From Lysobacter sp. cf310 (GTDB lineage Bacteria > Pseudomonadota > Gammaproteobacteria > Xanthomonadales > Xanthomonadaceae), in assembly GCF_900114355.1 (NCBI RefSeq), contig NZ_FOSS01000001.1:916328-980327 (forward strand): a stretch of 64,000 nucleotides of DNA, read 5' to 3'. The notes under the pieces were generated by a model, which worked only from the letters and a program-made list of their open reading frames with translations, ran no database searches and was not told the origin of the DNA. A program made the translations under genes and the position numbers. This document shows, in pieces, positions 26,951-35,054 of the stretch. Positions within the stretch are counted from its first letter, which is position 1; the number at the start of each line of letters is the position of its first letter.

Positions 26951-27754
26951 GTGAACGGCGCCCCGTCGGTACGGCTGCCGGGGCCGGACGGCGCCAGCGC
27001 GCAGGTATCCCTGCATGGCGGACAACTGCTGTCCTGGATCTGCGGCGGCCGCGAACGTCTGTACCTGAGCCCGCGCGCTCGCTTCGCGCCGGGCCAGGCG
27101 ATCCGTGGCGGCGTGCCGGTGATCTTTCCGCAGTTCTCCGACCGCGGCCCCGGCCCGCGCCACGGCTTCGCGCGCGTGCGCGAGTGGGCGCAGGCGGGCG
27201 CGGGCCGCTTCGTGCTGCGCGACGACGACGCCACCCGTGCGCTGTGGCCGCACCGTTTCGAGACCGAACTCACGGTCGCGCTCGGCCACGGCTCGCTGAC
27301 GATGTCCCTGCGAATCGCCAACATCGGCATGGACGCCTTCGACTTCAGCGCCGCGCTGCACACCTATCTGCGCGTGGACGAGTTGGCGCGGGCCAGGCTG
27401 CTCGGCCTGGGCGGGTGCCGTTATCTGGACGCGACCCTGCGCGACGAGCCCGGCGTGCAGCAGGAGGCGGAATTGCGCTTCGCCGGCGAGTTCGACCGGC
27501 TCTATCCGGATACCGCCCCCGAACTGCGGTTGCGAGAGGACGACCGCGGCCTGGACATCCAGGCGCGAGGCTTCCCCGATACCGTGGTCTGGAACCCGGG
27601 CGAGGCCCTGGCCGCGGCGCTGCCGGACCTGGGTGCCTGCGAGCACCGGTGCTTCGTCTGCGTGGAAGCCGCCGCGGCGGCGGCGCCGGTGCGGCTGCAG
27701 CCCGGCGAGTCCTGGCAGGGCACGCAAACCTTGATTGCGCGGGAATCAGGCTGA
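26951..27754 (+). CDS. D-hexose-6-phosphate mutarotase (aldose 1-epimerase-like)
   Basis: Interconverts anomers of hexose phosphates; cytosolic. The 267-residue protein has the YeaD-type features: LHGGQLLSWICGGRERLYLSP, PGQAIRGGVPVIFPQFSDRG, and RHGFARVREW with the catalytic His, then DTVVWNPGEA. The start is GTG at 26951. It lies between xanB (divergent) and the wxc-like operon, 102 bp downstream. Earlier in-frame starts would overlap the xanB promoter region and are unsupported. Confidence 0.88.
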   Translation: MNGAPSVRLPGPDGASAQVSLHGGQLLSWICGGRERLYLSPRARFAPGQAIRGGVPVIFPQFSDRGPGPRHGFARVREWAQAGAGRFVLRDDDATRALWPHRFETELTVALGHGSLTMSLRIANIGMDAFDFSAALHTYLRVDELARARLLGLGGCRYLDATLRDEPGVQQEAELRFAGEFDRLYPDTAPELRLREDDRGLDIQARGFPDTVVWNPGEALAAALPDLGACEHRCFVCVEAAAAAAPVRLQPGESWQGTQTLIARESG

Positions 27755-27856
27755 ATCCAGGCTGCGACGCGGCGCCCGCCTCCGCGCGCGCCGCGCCGCT
27801 GAAGCCAGGCGCCGTCTGGCAAACTAGCGGCCTTGCGCCCGGCGCTCGATGCATCC

Positions 27857-28966
27857 ATGACCTCGCCCAGCATCCCCATCAACTCGCTACTGCGGCATAT
27901 CGAACCGCTGCAAGGCGCACTGACGCAGGCCGCCAACGAGGTCGTCGGCAGCGGCCATTTCGTGCTCGGCCGCCGCGTCGCGGCGTTCGAAGCCGAATTC
28001 GCGGCCTATTGCGGCGCCGAGCACTGCATAGGCGTGGCCAACGGCACCGACGCACTGGAACTGGCGTTGAAGGGCGTGGGCGTGACGACCGGCGACCGCG
28101 TGGTCGTAGCCGCCAACGCCGCCATGTACGCGACCTCCGCGGTACTGGCCTGCGGCGCCGAGCCCGTGTTCGCCGACACCCTGCCCGACGACGCCACCCT
28201 GGATCCGGCGGCGGTCGAGGCCGTGCTGCGCACCGGGCCCGCGCTCAAGGCCCTGATCGCGACCCACCTCTACGGCCGGCTTGCGCGCATGCGCGAGTTG
28301 GTCGCGTTGTGCCGGGCCCATGGCATGGCAGTGATCGAAGACTGCGCGCAGGCGCATGGCGCGCGTAGCGCGGACGGCGTGCGCGCCGGCGCGCTCGGCG
28401 ACATCGCCAGTTTCAGCTTCTATCCGACCAAGAACCTCGGCGCCATCGGCGACGGCGGCGCCGTGGTCTGCCGCGATGCCGAGCTCGCCGCGCGCGTGCG
28501 CCAGTTGCGCCAGTACGGCTGGGCGGGCAAGTACGTCAACGCCCTGCCCGGCGGCCGCAACAGCCGGCTCGACGAAATCCAGGCCGCCATGCTGTCGGCG
28601 ATGCTGCCTTCGCTGGACGGCTGGAACCAGCGCCGGCGCGCCGTCGCCAACCGTTATTCCACGCAGATCCGCAACGCCGCGATCGCGACCCCGGCCGCGG
28701 CCGGCGACGACTATGTGGCCCATCTCTACGTGATCCGCAGCGATCGCCGCGACGAACTGCGCGAGCACCTCGCCGCGGCGGGCGTGCAGACCGACATCCA
28801 TTACCCGACGCCGGACCATCGGCAGCCTTGCCATGCCGGCCGCTACGCCGGCATCGACCTGCCGCATACCCAGCGCGACGCCGAGCAGGTGCTGACCCTG
28901 CCCTGCTTCCCGGAGATGACGGACGACGAGGTGTCCAGAGTGATCCAAGCATGCAACCGGTTCTGA
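27857..28966 (+). CDS. wxcK: DegT/DnrJ/EryC1 sugar aminotransferase (WxcK/FdtB-like)
   Basis: PLP enzyme that aminates the 3-keto group of a dTDP-6-deoxy-hexose. The 369-residue protein has GSGHFVLGRRVAAFEAEFA, the TDALELALKG motif, ATHLYGRLARM, VIEDCAQAHGA with the PLP Asp, and the Lys in SFYPTKNLGAIGDGGA. ATG 27857 gives the usual head (PSIPINSLLRHIEP). It overlaps the glycosyltransferase start by 16 bp. The ketoisomerase/acetyltransferase fusion at 29907 identifies the pathway as dTDP-Fuc3NAc or dTDP-Qui3NAc. Xanthomonas wxcK is the nearest named counterpart by context. Confidence 0.85.
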   Translation: MTSPSIPINSLLRHIEPLQGALTQAANEVVGSGHFVLGRRVAAFEAEFAAYCGAEHCIGVANGTDALELALKGVGVTTGDRVVVAANAAMYATSAVLACGAEPVFADTLPDDATLDPAAVEAVLRTGPALKALIATHLYGRLARMRELVALCRAHGMAVIEDCAQAHGARSADGVRAGALGDIASFSFYPTKNLGAIGDGGAVVCRDAELAARVRQLRQYGWAGKYVNALPGGRNSRLDEIQAAMLSAMLPSLDGWNQRRRAVANRYSTQIRNAAIATPAAAGDDYVAHLYVIRSDRRDELREHLAAAGVQTDIHYPTPDHRQPCHAGRYAGIDLPHTQRDAEQVLTLPCFPEMTDDEVSRVIQACNRF

Positions 28967-29910
28967 AAGACAGCCTGTCGCTGGTCGTGCCCGTGTACGG
29001 GAACGAAGCCTCGATCGATGCCCTGCTGAAGGCCATCGCCTCGATCCGGCAGCGTTGCCAGGGCGGCTTCGAGGCGGTGTTCGTGGTCGACGGCAGTCCC
29101 GACCGCAGCTATGCCCTGCTGCACGAGCGCCTGCCGCAGGCGGGGTTTCCGTCGCAGCTGATCAGCCTGTCGCGGAACTTCGGCGCGTTTTCCGCCATCC
29201 GCGTGGGCCTGGAGAAAGCGCGCGGCAGTGTGATCGCGGTAATGGCGGCCGATCTGCAGGAACCGCCCGAACTGGTGCTGGGCTTCTACGACGCGCTCAA
29301 GAACGACGCTCACGACGTGGCCTTCGGCGTGCGCGAAGGCCGCTCCGATCCCTGGCTGAGCAAGCTCGCCTCCAGCGCGTTCTGGTCGCTGTATCGGCGC
29401 TTGGTCATGCGCGACATCCCCAAGGGCGGCGTCGATATTTTCGCGATCACCGCACGCTTCCGCGAGCGCCTGCTCTCGCTGGGCGAGTCCAACACCAGCC
29501 TGTTGGCGCAGCTGTTCTGGCTGGGCGGGCGGCGCAGCTTCATCAGCTACGAGCGCAGATCGCGCGAGCACGGCAAGAGCGCCTGGACGCTTGGCAAGAA
29601 GATGCGCTACCTGTCGGACAGCATCTTCGCGTTCACCGACCTGCCCGTGCGCATCCTGATCGCGCTGGGCGTGGTCGCGATGACGATCGCGATCGTATTG
29701 AGCGTCGTGACGCTGGCCGCGAAGCTCTCCGGCCTGGTGCCGGTACCGGGCTATACCGGCACCATGCTGACCGTGCTGTTCTTCGGCGCGTTCAATTCCT
29801 TGGCGCTGGGCGTCGTCGGCACCTACGCCTGGCGCGCGTTCGAGAACACCAAGGGCAGGCCGCTGGCGGTGATCCAGTCGGAAGAGACGTTCAACGAGGG
29901 ATCCGAATGA
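28951..29910 (+). CDS. GtrB-like bactoprenol glycosyltransferase (GT2, DPM1 type)
   Basis: Family 2 glycosyltransferase of 319 residues with SLVVPVYGNEASI, the DXD-type VVDGSPDRSY, AVMAADLQEPPELV and GKSAWTLGKKM, the full DPM1 set. The C-terminal 90 residues hold two membrane helices (VRILIALGVVAMTIAIVLSVV and GTMLTVLFFGAFNSLALGVVG), as in GtrB enzymes that load a sugar on undecaprenyl phosphate. ATG 28951 lies inside the end of the previous gene. The stop overlaps the next start as ATGA. The sugar is probably Fuc3NAc, given the neighbours, or glucose as in classic GtrB. Confidence 0.88.
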   Translation: MQPVLKDSLSLVVPVYGNEASIDALLKAIASIRQRCQGGFEAVFVVDGSPDRSYALLHERLPQAGFPSQLISLSRNFGAFSAIRVGLEKARGSVIAVMAADLQEPPELVLGFYDALKNDAHDVAFGVREGRSDPWLSKLASSAFWSLYRRLVMRDIPKGGVDIFAITARFRERLLSLGESNTSLLAQLFWLGGRRSFISYERRSREHGKSAWTLGKKMRYLSDSIFAFTDLPVRILIALGVVAMTIAIVLSVVTLAAKLSGLVPVPGYTGTMLTVLFFGAFNSLALGVVGTYAWRAFENTKGRPLAVIQSEETFNEGSE

Positions 29911-30839
29911 GCCACTACGTCCACCCCAATGCGCTGTGCGAGACCGACAGCGTAGGCGAAGGCACGCGCATCTGGGCCTTCGCCCATGTGCTGCCGGGCG
30001 CCCGCATCGGTCGCGACTGCAATATCTGCGACGGGGTGTTCGTCGAAGGCGACGTGACGGTCGGCGACCGCGTGACGGTGAAATGCGGCGTCCAGCTCTG
30101 GAACGGCGTGCGCCTGCACGACGACGTCTTCGTGGGCCCGAACGCGACCTTCACCAACGACTTGTTCCCGCGCAGCCGGCAGTACCCGGAGCGGTTCCTG
30201 GAGACGGTGGTCGAAGCCGGCGCCTCGATCGGCGCCAACGCCACCATCCTGCCGGGGCTGCGCATCGGCAGCGGCGCCATGGTCGGCGCCGGCTCGGTGA
30301 TCACCCGCTCGGTTCCGGCCAACGCGATCGTCGCCGGCAACCCGGCGCGCATCATCGGCTACGTCAGCGACCAGTCCATCGCCGCCACCGAGGCCGAAGC
30401 GCCGGCGGACGACCGCGTGGGGGTCCGCGCGACCACCATCAAGGGCGTGCACCTGCATCGCCTGCCGCAGTTCCTGGACATGCGCGGCTCGCTTTCGGCC
30501 AGCGAGTTCCAACGCGATCTGCCGTTCCAGCCGCAACGCCATTTCGTGATCTACGACGTGCCCTCGCAGGAAATCCGCGGCGAGCACGCCCACAAGCGCT
30601 GCCACCAGTTCCTGGTCTGCGTGCACGGCTCGGTGCGGGTGCTGGCCGACGACGGCAGCAGCCGCCAGGAGTTCCTGCTGGATTCGCCGGCGCTGGGCAT
30701 ACACCTGCCGCCGATGACCTGGGGCACGCAGTACCGCTACTCGCCCGATGCCGTGCTGCTGGTGTTCGCTTCCGAGCCTTACGACGCCGACGATTACATC
30801 CGCAGCTACGACGAGTTCCTCGCGCTCGCGCGGGGCTGA
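29907..30839 (+). CDS. wxcM: Bifunctional N-acetyltransferase / dTDP-sugar ketoisomerase (WxcM/FdtD-like)
   Basis: A 310-residue fusion. Residues 1-155 form a left-handed beta-helix acetyltransferase (hexapeptide repeats such as GARIGRDCNICDGV, then NATILPGLRIGSGAMVGAG and NAIVAGNPARIIG). Residues about 175-305 are a cupin of the FdtA/QdtA type, with GEHAHKRCHQFLV and MTWGTQYRYSPDAVLLVFAS. Together they make the 3-keto sugar and later acetylate the 3-amino group. The ATG overlaps the glycosyltransferase stop. This exact fusion is known as WxcM in X. campestris and FdtD in Shewanella. Upstream rmlAB steps are not in the window. Confidence 0.9.
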   Translation: MSHYVHPNALCETDSVGEGTRIWAFAHVLPGARIGRDCNICDGVFVEGDVTVGDRVTVKCGVQLWNGVRLHDDVFVGPNATFTNDLFPRSRQYPERFLETVVEAGASIGANATILPGLRIGSGAMVGAGSVITRSVPANAIVAGNPARIIGYVSDQSIAATEAEAPADDRVGVRATTIKGVHLHRLPQFLDMRGSLSASEFQRDLPFQPQRHFVIYDVPSQEIRGEHAHKRCHQFLVCVHGSVRVLADDGSSRQEFLLDSPALGIHLPPMTWGTQYRYSPDAVLLVFASEPYDADDYIRSYDEFLALARG

Positions 30840-30842
30840 GCG

Positions 30843-31262
30843 GTGCGTGCGCTGGCGCCCATCCTCGGGAGCGAGAAGTTCCGGTTCCTGGTCGCGGGCG
30901 CAACCACTACCGCGTTCTCGTACCTCCTGTACCTGCTGCTGTTGTTGTGGATCGCTCCCACGCCCGCCTACGCCATCTCCTACGTTGCCGGCATCGTTTG
31001 GGCGTATTCGATCAACAGCACCTGGGTCTTCAAGGGGCGCTGGACCTGGTCGGGATTGGCGGCCTATCCGCTGGTGTACCTGGTCCAGGCCGTGGTCTCG
31101 TTCGCGCTGTTCTCGCTGCTGCTTCAGCAGTTCCGCCTTCCCGCGGCAGTGGCGCCGTTGGTGACGATCGTGCTGATGCTGCCGATCAACTACGCTCTTG
31201 GCCGCAAGATAGTGCGTCGCACCTCGCATCCGACACCTTCCGATAACGACAGGCTCCCATGA
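30843..31262 (+). CDS. GtrA-like flippase
   Basis: A 139-residue membrane protein of the GtrA family, expected to flip the undecaprenyl-linked sugar across the inner membrane. Four hydrophobic segments are visible, with the conserved FLVAGATTTAFSYLLY head and SYVAGIVWAYSINSTWVF, where Asn-Ser-x-Trp-x-Phe is the family signature. The start is GTG at 30843, 3 bp after wxcM; the stop overlaps the next ATG by 4 bp. Its place between GtrB-like and GtrII-like genes completes the set. Confidence 0.85.
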   Translation: MRALAPILGSEKFRFLVAGATTTAFSYLLYLLLLLWIAPTPAYAISYVAGIVWAYSINSTWVFKGRWTWSGLAAYPLVYLVQAVVSFALFSLLLQQFRLPAAVAPLVTIVLMLPINYALGRKIVRRTSHPTPSDNDRLP

Positions 31263-32845
31263 CCGCTTCCACGACCGCCGCCTTGCCCGCACCCGCGCCG
31301 CCGCGGACCTGGGCGGGGCCCCTGCTCGCCGCCGCGGTGGTGTTCCTGCTCGTCTACGGCGTCGAGCTGTCGAACTTCTCGCTGTCCATCGACGAGGAGG
31401 CGGCCAGCTTCGCCACCGATACCGCGCAAGCCTGGCTCAGTCAGGGCCGCTGGGGCATGAGCCTGCTGACCTGGCTGCTGCCGAACTTCGAGGCCATCCC
31501 GCTGTTGTCGACGGCGCTGTTCGGAGTCGGCCTGATCTTCGCCGCGTCGCGCGCGATCGACGACTTCGCCTTGAGCACGCCGCGCGCCTATGTGTACGCG
31601 ATCGTCCACACCGGTTTCCCGCTTTGGCTGCACATCGCCGAGTTCAACACCTTCGCCGCGGGCTTCGGCTTCGGCATCGCCGCGGCGGCGCTCGGCGGCG
31701 GACTGGTCGTGCGCGGCCGCGGCTGGGCGGATCGCGCCTTGGCGGTGGCCCTGCTCGCTTTCGCGATTTCGATCTATCAGACACTGGCCTTTTACGTCGT
31801 CCTGTACGTCGTACTGACCTTGCATGCCCGATTCGAAGCGGGTTCCGACGTCGAATCCAAGCAGCGGCTGCGCGACCTGGTCGCGAAGACCCTGATATCG
31901 GCGGCGCTGTTCATCGCCGCCTTCGTCGTCTATTGGATGACGCAGCGGATCGCCCTGCGCGTCACCGGCATCCAGATGGCCTATGTCGATGTGTACCTGC
32001 AACTGGATCGCCTGCGCGCCGATCCATCCGGCTCGTTGAAGATCGTCGCGCAGGCGCTGGCGAGCTACCTGAGCGGCAAGCATCCGATCTACTTGGGATG
32101 GGGCGGCGCCGTGCTCGCGCTCTCGTGGCTGGGATTGCTGCCGCTGTGGGCGCTGTCGCGCGAGCGCTCCGGCAACGGCCTGCCGCAGTGGCTGTCGACT
32201 TGGGTGGTCGCGATCGTAGGCGTCGCCCTGATCGCGGTGCCTTTCGTACTGTCGCTGGGCAGCCTGCCGGCGCGTGCGCATGTGGCCTGGGCCCTGCTCG
32301 CCGCATGGCTGGCCACGCGCTGCGTGCCGGGTTCGAGTCCGCGCCTGGGCGCCGTCTACTGGGCGGGCCTGGCCTACTACGGCATCGTCGCCGCCTCGAT
32401 CGGCTCGTCGCTGTTCTATACCGAGCACCTGGTCCGCACCTCCGATGCCGCGCTCACCCAGCAACTGGCGCCGGCGCTTGCGCAGGCTGCGGGCCCGAAT
32501 GCGAACGGCCGCATCCGATTCAGCCTGGCCGGCCAATTCCAGGCCGGCACTCAAGGCCAGATGCAACGCGCCGAGGTGTTCGGTGCCTCGTTCTATTCGC
32601 ACGATGGCGGCAACATCTGCCGCGTCGCGCTGTACATGACACTGCAGGGCGTCGGCGGGTTGGAACCGGTGCCGCTGGGCAGCCGCCCCGATCTCGCCCC
32701 GGCCGCCGAAGCCATGCCGATCTGGCCGGCGCCCGGTTCGGTCCGCTCGGTCGATGGAGTGGTCATCGTCAAGCTGGGAGCGCCCACGCCGCAGCAATTG
32801 GCGGCCACCCATTGCGGCCTGGTCCCACCCCGGGCGGCGCCCTGA
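31259..32845 (+). CDS. GtrII-like membrane glycosyltransferase
   Basis: A 528-residue polytopic membrane protein. The N-terminus has the GtrII/GT-C signature: SLSIDEE near residue 45 (acidic catalytic residues), WLSQGRWGMSLL, HIAEFNT and ISIYQTLAFYVVLY. Ten or so helices are followed by a C-terminal periplasmic domain (residues about 390-528). This is expected to transfer the lipid-linked sugar to O-antigen in the periplasm. Start ATG 31259 overlaps gtrA. The last gene of the operon; 250 bp of mostly non-coding sequence follow before etfB. Confidence 0.82.
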   Translation: MTASTTAALPAPAPPRTWAGPLLAAAVVFLLVYGVELSNFSLSIDEEAASFATDTAQAWLSQGRWGMSLLTWLLPNFEAIPLLSTALFGVGLIFAASRAIDDFALSTPRAYVYAIVHTGFPLWLHIAEFNTFAAGFGFGIAAAALGGGLVVRGRGWADRALAVALLAFAISIYQTLAFYVVLYVVLTLHARFEAGSDVESKQRLRDLVAKTLISAALFIAAFVVYWMTQRIALRVTGIQMAYVDVYLQLDRLRADPSGSLKIVAQALASYLSGKHPIYLGWGGAVLALSWLGLLPLWALSRERSGNGLPQWLSTWVVAIVGVALIAVPFVLSLGSLPARAHVAWALLAAWLATRCVPGSSPRLGAVYWAGLAYYGIVAASIGSSLFYTEHLVRTSDAALTQQLAPALAQAAGPNANGRIRFSLAGQFQAGTQGQMQRAEVFGASFYSHDGGNICRVALYMTLQGVGGLEPVPLGSRPDLAPAAEAMPIWPAPGSVRSVDGVVIVKLGAPTPQQLAATHCGLVPPRAAP

Positions 32846-33008
32846 ACCCGATCGCCGCGCAGCGGCCGGCCGCTGCGCCGGACGCGCCACAGGCACCGTC
32901 GGGACTGAACGCCAACCTCGCGATCGGTATGGATGCCCGCACGTTGGCTACACACTGAGCGCATTTCGGCGGCCCGGACCGCGAGGGGCCGGCCCCGCCC
33001 CCCTGCGC

Positions 33009-33037
33009 CCGCCAACGGTCTCCGCTAGAATTGGCGG
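33009..33037. promoter_or_regulatory. Inverted repeat and possible -10 upstream of etfB
   Basis: CCGCCAA at 33009-33015 and TTGGCGG at 33031-33037 form a perfect 7-bp inverted repeat with a 15-bp centre, which contains TAGAAT at 33026-33031, a plausible -10. It lies 58 bp before the etfB ATG. No good -35 is seen, so an activator or operator site is possible. Confidence 0.35.
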
Positions 33038-33094
33038 TTCTCGGCCCCCGGGCCGCGCACCCCCCAACGGGCACCCCCAAGGAACCCCCGCACG

Positions 33095-33841
33095 ATGAAG
33101 ATCCTCGTCGGTTACAAGCGCGTGGTGGACTACAACGTCCGCATTCAGGTCAAGCCGGATGGCTCCGGCGTGGTCACCGACGGCGTCAAGCTGTCGGCCA
33201 ACCCCTTCGATGAAATCGCGCTGGAAGAAGCGCTGCGTCTGCGCGACAAGGGCATCGCGACCGAGGTCGTGGTCGCCACGATCGGCCCCGCCGACGCCCA
33301 GGCGCATCTGCGCAACGGCCTGGCGATGGGCGCGAACCGCGCCATCCACGTCGTCAGCGACCAGCCGATCCAGCCGCTCACCGCCGCGCGCACCCTGCTC
33401 AAGCTGATCGAGAAGGAACAGCCGGACCTAGTGATCCTGGGCAAGCAGGCGATCGACGACGACGCCAACCAGACCGGCCAGATGCTGGCGACGCTGTGGG
33501 GCCGCCCGCAGGCCACCTTCGCCTCCAAGCTCGAAGTCGCCGACGGCAAGGCCACGGTCACGCGCGAAGTCGACGCCGGCCTGGAAACGCTGGAAGTCGA
33601 TCTGCCGGCCGTGGTCACCACCGATCTGCGCCTCAACGAGCCGCGCTTCATCAAGCTGCCCGACATCATGAAGGCCAAGAGCAAGCCGATGGAGTCGATC
33701 GCCTTCGCCGACCTCGGCGTGGATACCGGCGACACCCTCAAGACCACCCACTACGCGCCGCCGCCGAAGCGCAGCAAGGGCGTGATGGTCAAGGACGCGG
33801 CCGAACTGGTCGCCGCACTGAAGCAGAAGGGGTTGCTGTGA
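33095..33841 (+). CDS. etfB: Electron transfer flavoprotein beta subunit
   Basis: Small ETF subunit, which binds AMP and helps pass electrons from acyl-CoA dehydrogenases to ETF-QO. The 248-residue protein starts MKILVGYKRVVDYNVRI and has the ETF beta motif around LPAVVTTDLRLNEPRFIKLPDIMKAKSK. The stop overlaps the etfA ATG by one base, TGATG. In Xanthomonas the etf genes mark one end of the variable LPS locus, and here too they follow a wxc-like operon. Confidence 0.95.
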   Translation: MKILVGYKRVVDYNVRIQVKPDGSGVVTDGVKLSANPFDEIALEEALRLRDKGIATEVVVATIGPADAQAHLRNGLAMGANRAIHVVSDQPIQPLTAARTLLKLIEKEQPDLVILGKQAIDDDANQTGQMLATLWGRPQATFASKLEVADGKATVTREVDAGLETLEVDLPAVVTTDLRLNEPRFIKLPDIMKAKSKPMESIAFADLGVDTGDTLKTTHYAPPPKRSKGVMVKDAAELVAALKQKGLL

Positions 33842-34779
33842 TGAGCAAGGTACTGATCGTCGCCGAACATCTGGACGGCAAGCTCAACGCCTCCACCGCC
33901 AAGTGCGTGTCCGCCGCGCAGGCGCTCAAGCCCGACGCCATCGACGTGGTCGTGCTGGCCGCCGACCCGACCGACGTCGCCAGTCAGGCCGCGCAGATCG
34001 CCGGCGTCGCCAAGGTGCTGGCCGTGGCCAATCCCGCCAACGCCAACGCGATCGCCCAGGTGCAGGCGCCGCAGATCGCAGCGTTGGCGCAGGGCTACAG
34101 CCACGTATTCGGCCCCTCGACCACCTTCGGCAAGGACCTGATGCCCTGCGTCGCGGCCCTGCTGGGCGTGGCCCAGGTCTCGGACGTGATGGCGGTGGAA
34201 GGCAGCCATAGCTTCAAGCGCCCGATCTACGCCGGCAACGCCATCATCACCGTCGACGCGCCGACCGATCACACCGTGGTCGCCACCGTGCGCACCGCGT
34301 CCTGGCCGGAAGCCGGCAAGGGTGGCAGCGCTGCCGTCGAAGCGGCGTCCGTCGACGCCGGCCTGCCCAGCCACACCCGCTACGTGGGCCTGGCCGCCGG
34401 CAAGTCCGACCGTCCCGACCTGCAAAGCGCCAAGCGCGTCGTCTCCGGCGGTCGCGGCGTCGGTTCGGCCGACAACTTCAAGATCATCTATGACTTCGCC
34501 GACAAGCTCGGCGCCGCGGTCGGCGCCTCGCGCGCCGCGGTCGACGCCGGCTACGTCCCCAACGAGCTGCAGGTCGGCCAGACCGGCAAGATTATCGCGC
34601 CCGAGCTCTACGTCGCGGTCGGCATCAGCGGCGCGATCCAGCACCTGACCGGCATCAAGGACGCCGGCACCATCGTCGCGATCAACAAGGACGGCGATGC
34701 GCCGATCTTCGAGATCGCCGATATCGGCCTGGTGGGCGATCTGTTCACCCTGCTGCCGGAGCTGGAAAAGGCGCTGTAA
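33841..34779 (+). CDS. etfA: Electron transfer flavoprotein alpha subunit
   Basis: Large ETF subunit, which carries FAD. The 312-residue protein has an N-terminal ETF domain and the FAD-binding C-terminus with RVVSGGRGVGS, VGQTGKIIAPELYVAVGISG and HLTGIKDAGTIVAINKD. ATG 33841 is coupled to etfB (TGATG). A strong terminator follows 23 bp after the stop, ending the etf operon. Works with the ETF-QO at 17604. Confidence 0.96.
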   Translation: MSKVLIVAEHLDGKLNASTAKCVSAAQALKPDAIDVVVLAADPTDVASQAAQIAGVAKVLAVANPANANAIAQVQAPQIAALAQGYSHVFGPSTTFGKDLMPCVAALLGVAQVSDVMAVEGSHSFKRPIYAGNAIITVDAPTDHTVVATVRTASWPEAGKGGSAAVEAASVDAGLPSHTRYVGLAAGKSDRPDLQSAKRVVSGGRGVGSADNFKIIYDFADKLGAAVGASRAAVDAGYVPNELQVGQTGKIIAPELYVAVGISGAIQHLTGIKDAGTIVAINKDGDAPIFEIADIGLVGDLFTLLPELEKAL

Positions 34780-34802
34780 GCCGCCCTCCGCCAGCGCACG
34801 CG

Positions 34803-34828
34803 AAAGGCCGCCTCCGGGCGGCCTTTTT
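34803..34828 (+). terminator. Rho-independent terminator of etfBA
   Basis: AAAGGCCGCC at 34803-34812 pairs with GGCGGCCTTT at 34817-34826 over a TCCG loop and is followed by a T run. It cleanly separates core genes from the propeller array that begins at 35055. Confidence 0.9.
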
Positions 34829-35006
34829 CGTTGCCGCTTGCCGTTTTCCCCAGTACGGACGCCGGCCCGATCCAGGGCGGAGAGCGGCGTCGAACACAGC
34901 TGGCACACGAACGCCCCCATTCATGTGCTTTCGGAACTGGAATAGGCGTAGCAAATAGGCGCAACCCACCCGGGACCCGGTCATACGACGGCCCGAGCGA
35001 AGGCGC

Positions 35007-35012
35007 TATGCT
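35007..35012 (+). promoter_or_regulatory. Shared -10-like box before subfamily A genes
   Basis: TATGCT at 35007-35012 lies 48 bp before the first A gene. The same place before the second gene has TATCCT (37565-37570, 49 bp) and before the third TATCCT (40155-40160, 47 bp); the latter two share CGCTTATCCT and then CGCAGGGGA or CGCACAGGGGA. No matching -35 is found. The conserved spacing supports a promoter copied with the genes. Confidence 0.4.
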
Positions 35013-35054
35013 TGCCACCGGGCGCCACCAACGATGCAGCCAGCTGAGGCAACG

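Noticed and set aside
23661..26954. Long forward open frame across scoA, the ATP-grasp gene and xanB
   Set aside because: It covers three well-identified genes, two of them antisense to it, and its composition is that of a shadow frame.
34780..35054. RNA gene or riboswitch before the propeller array
   Set aside because: Apart from the etfA terminator and the -10-like box I saw no stable or conserved structure.
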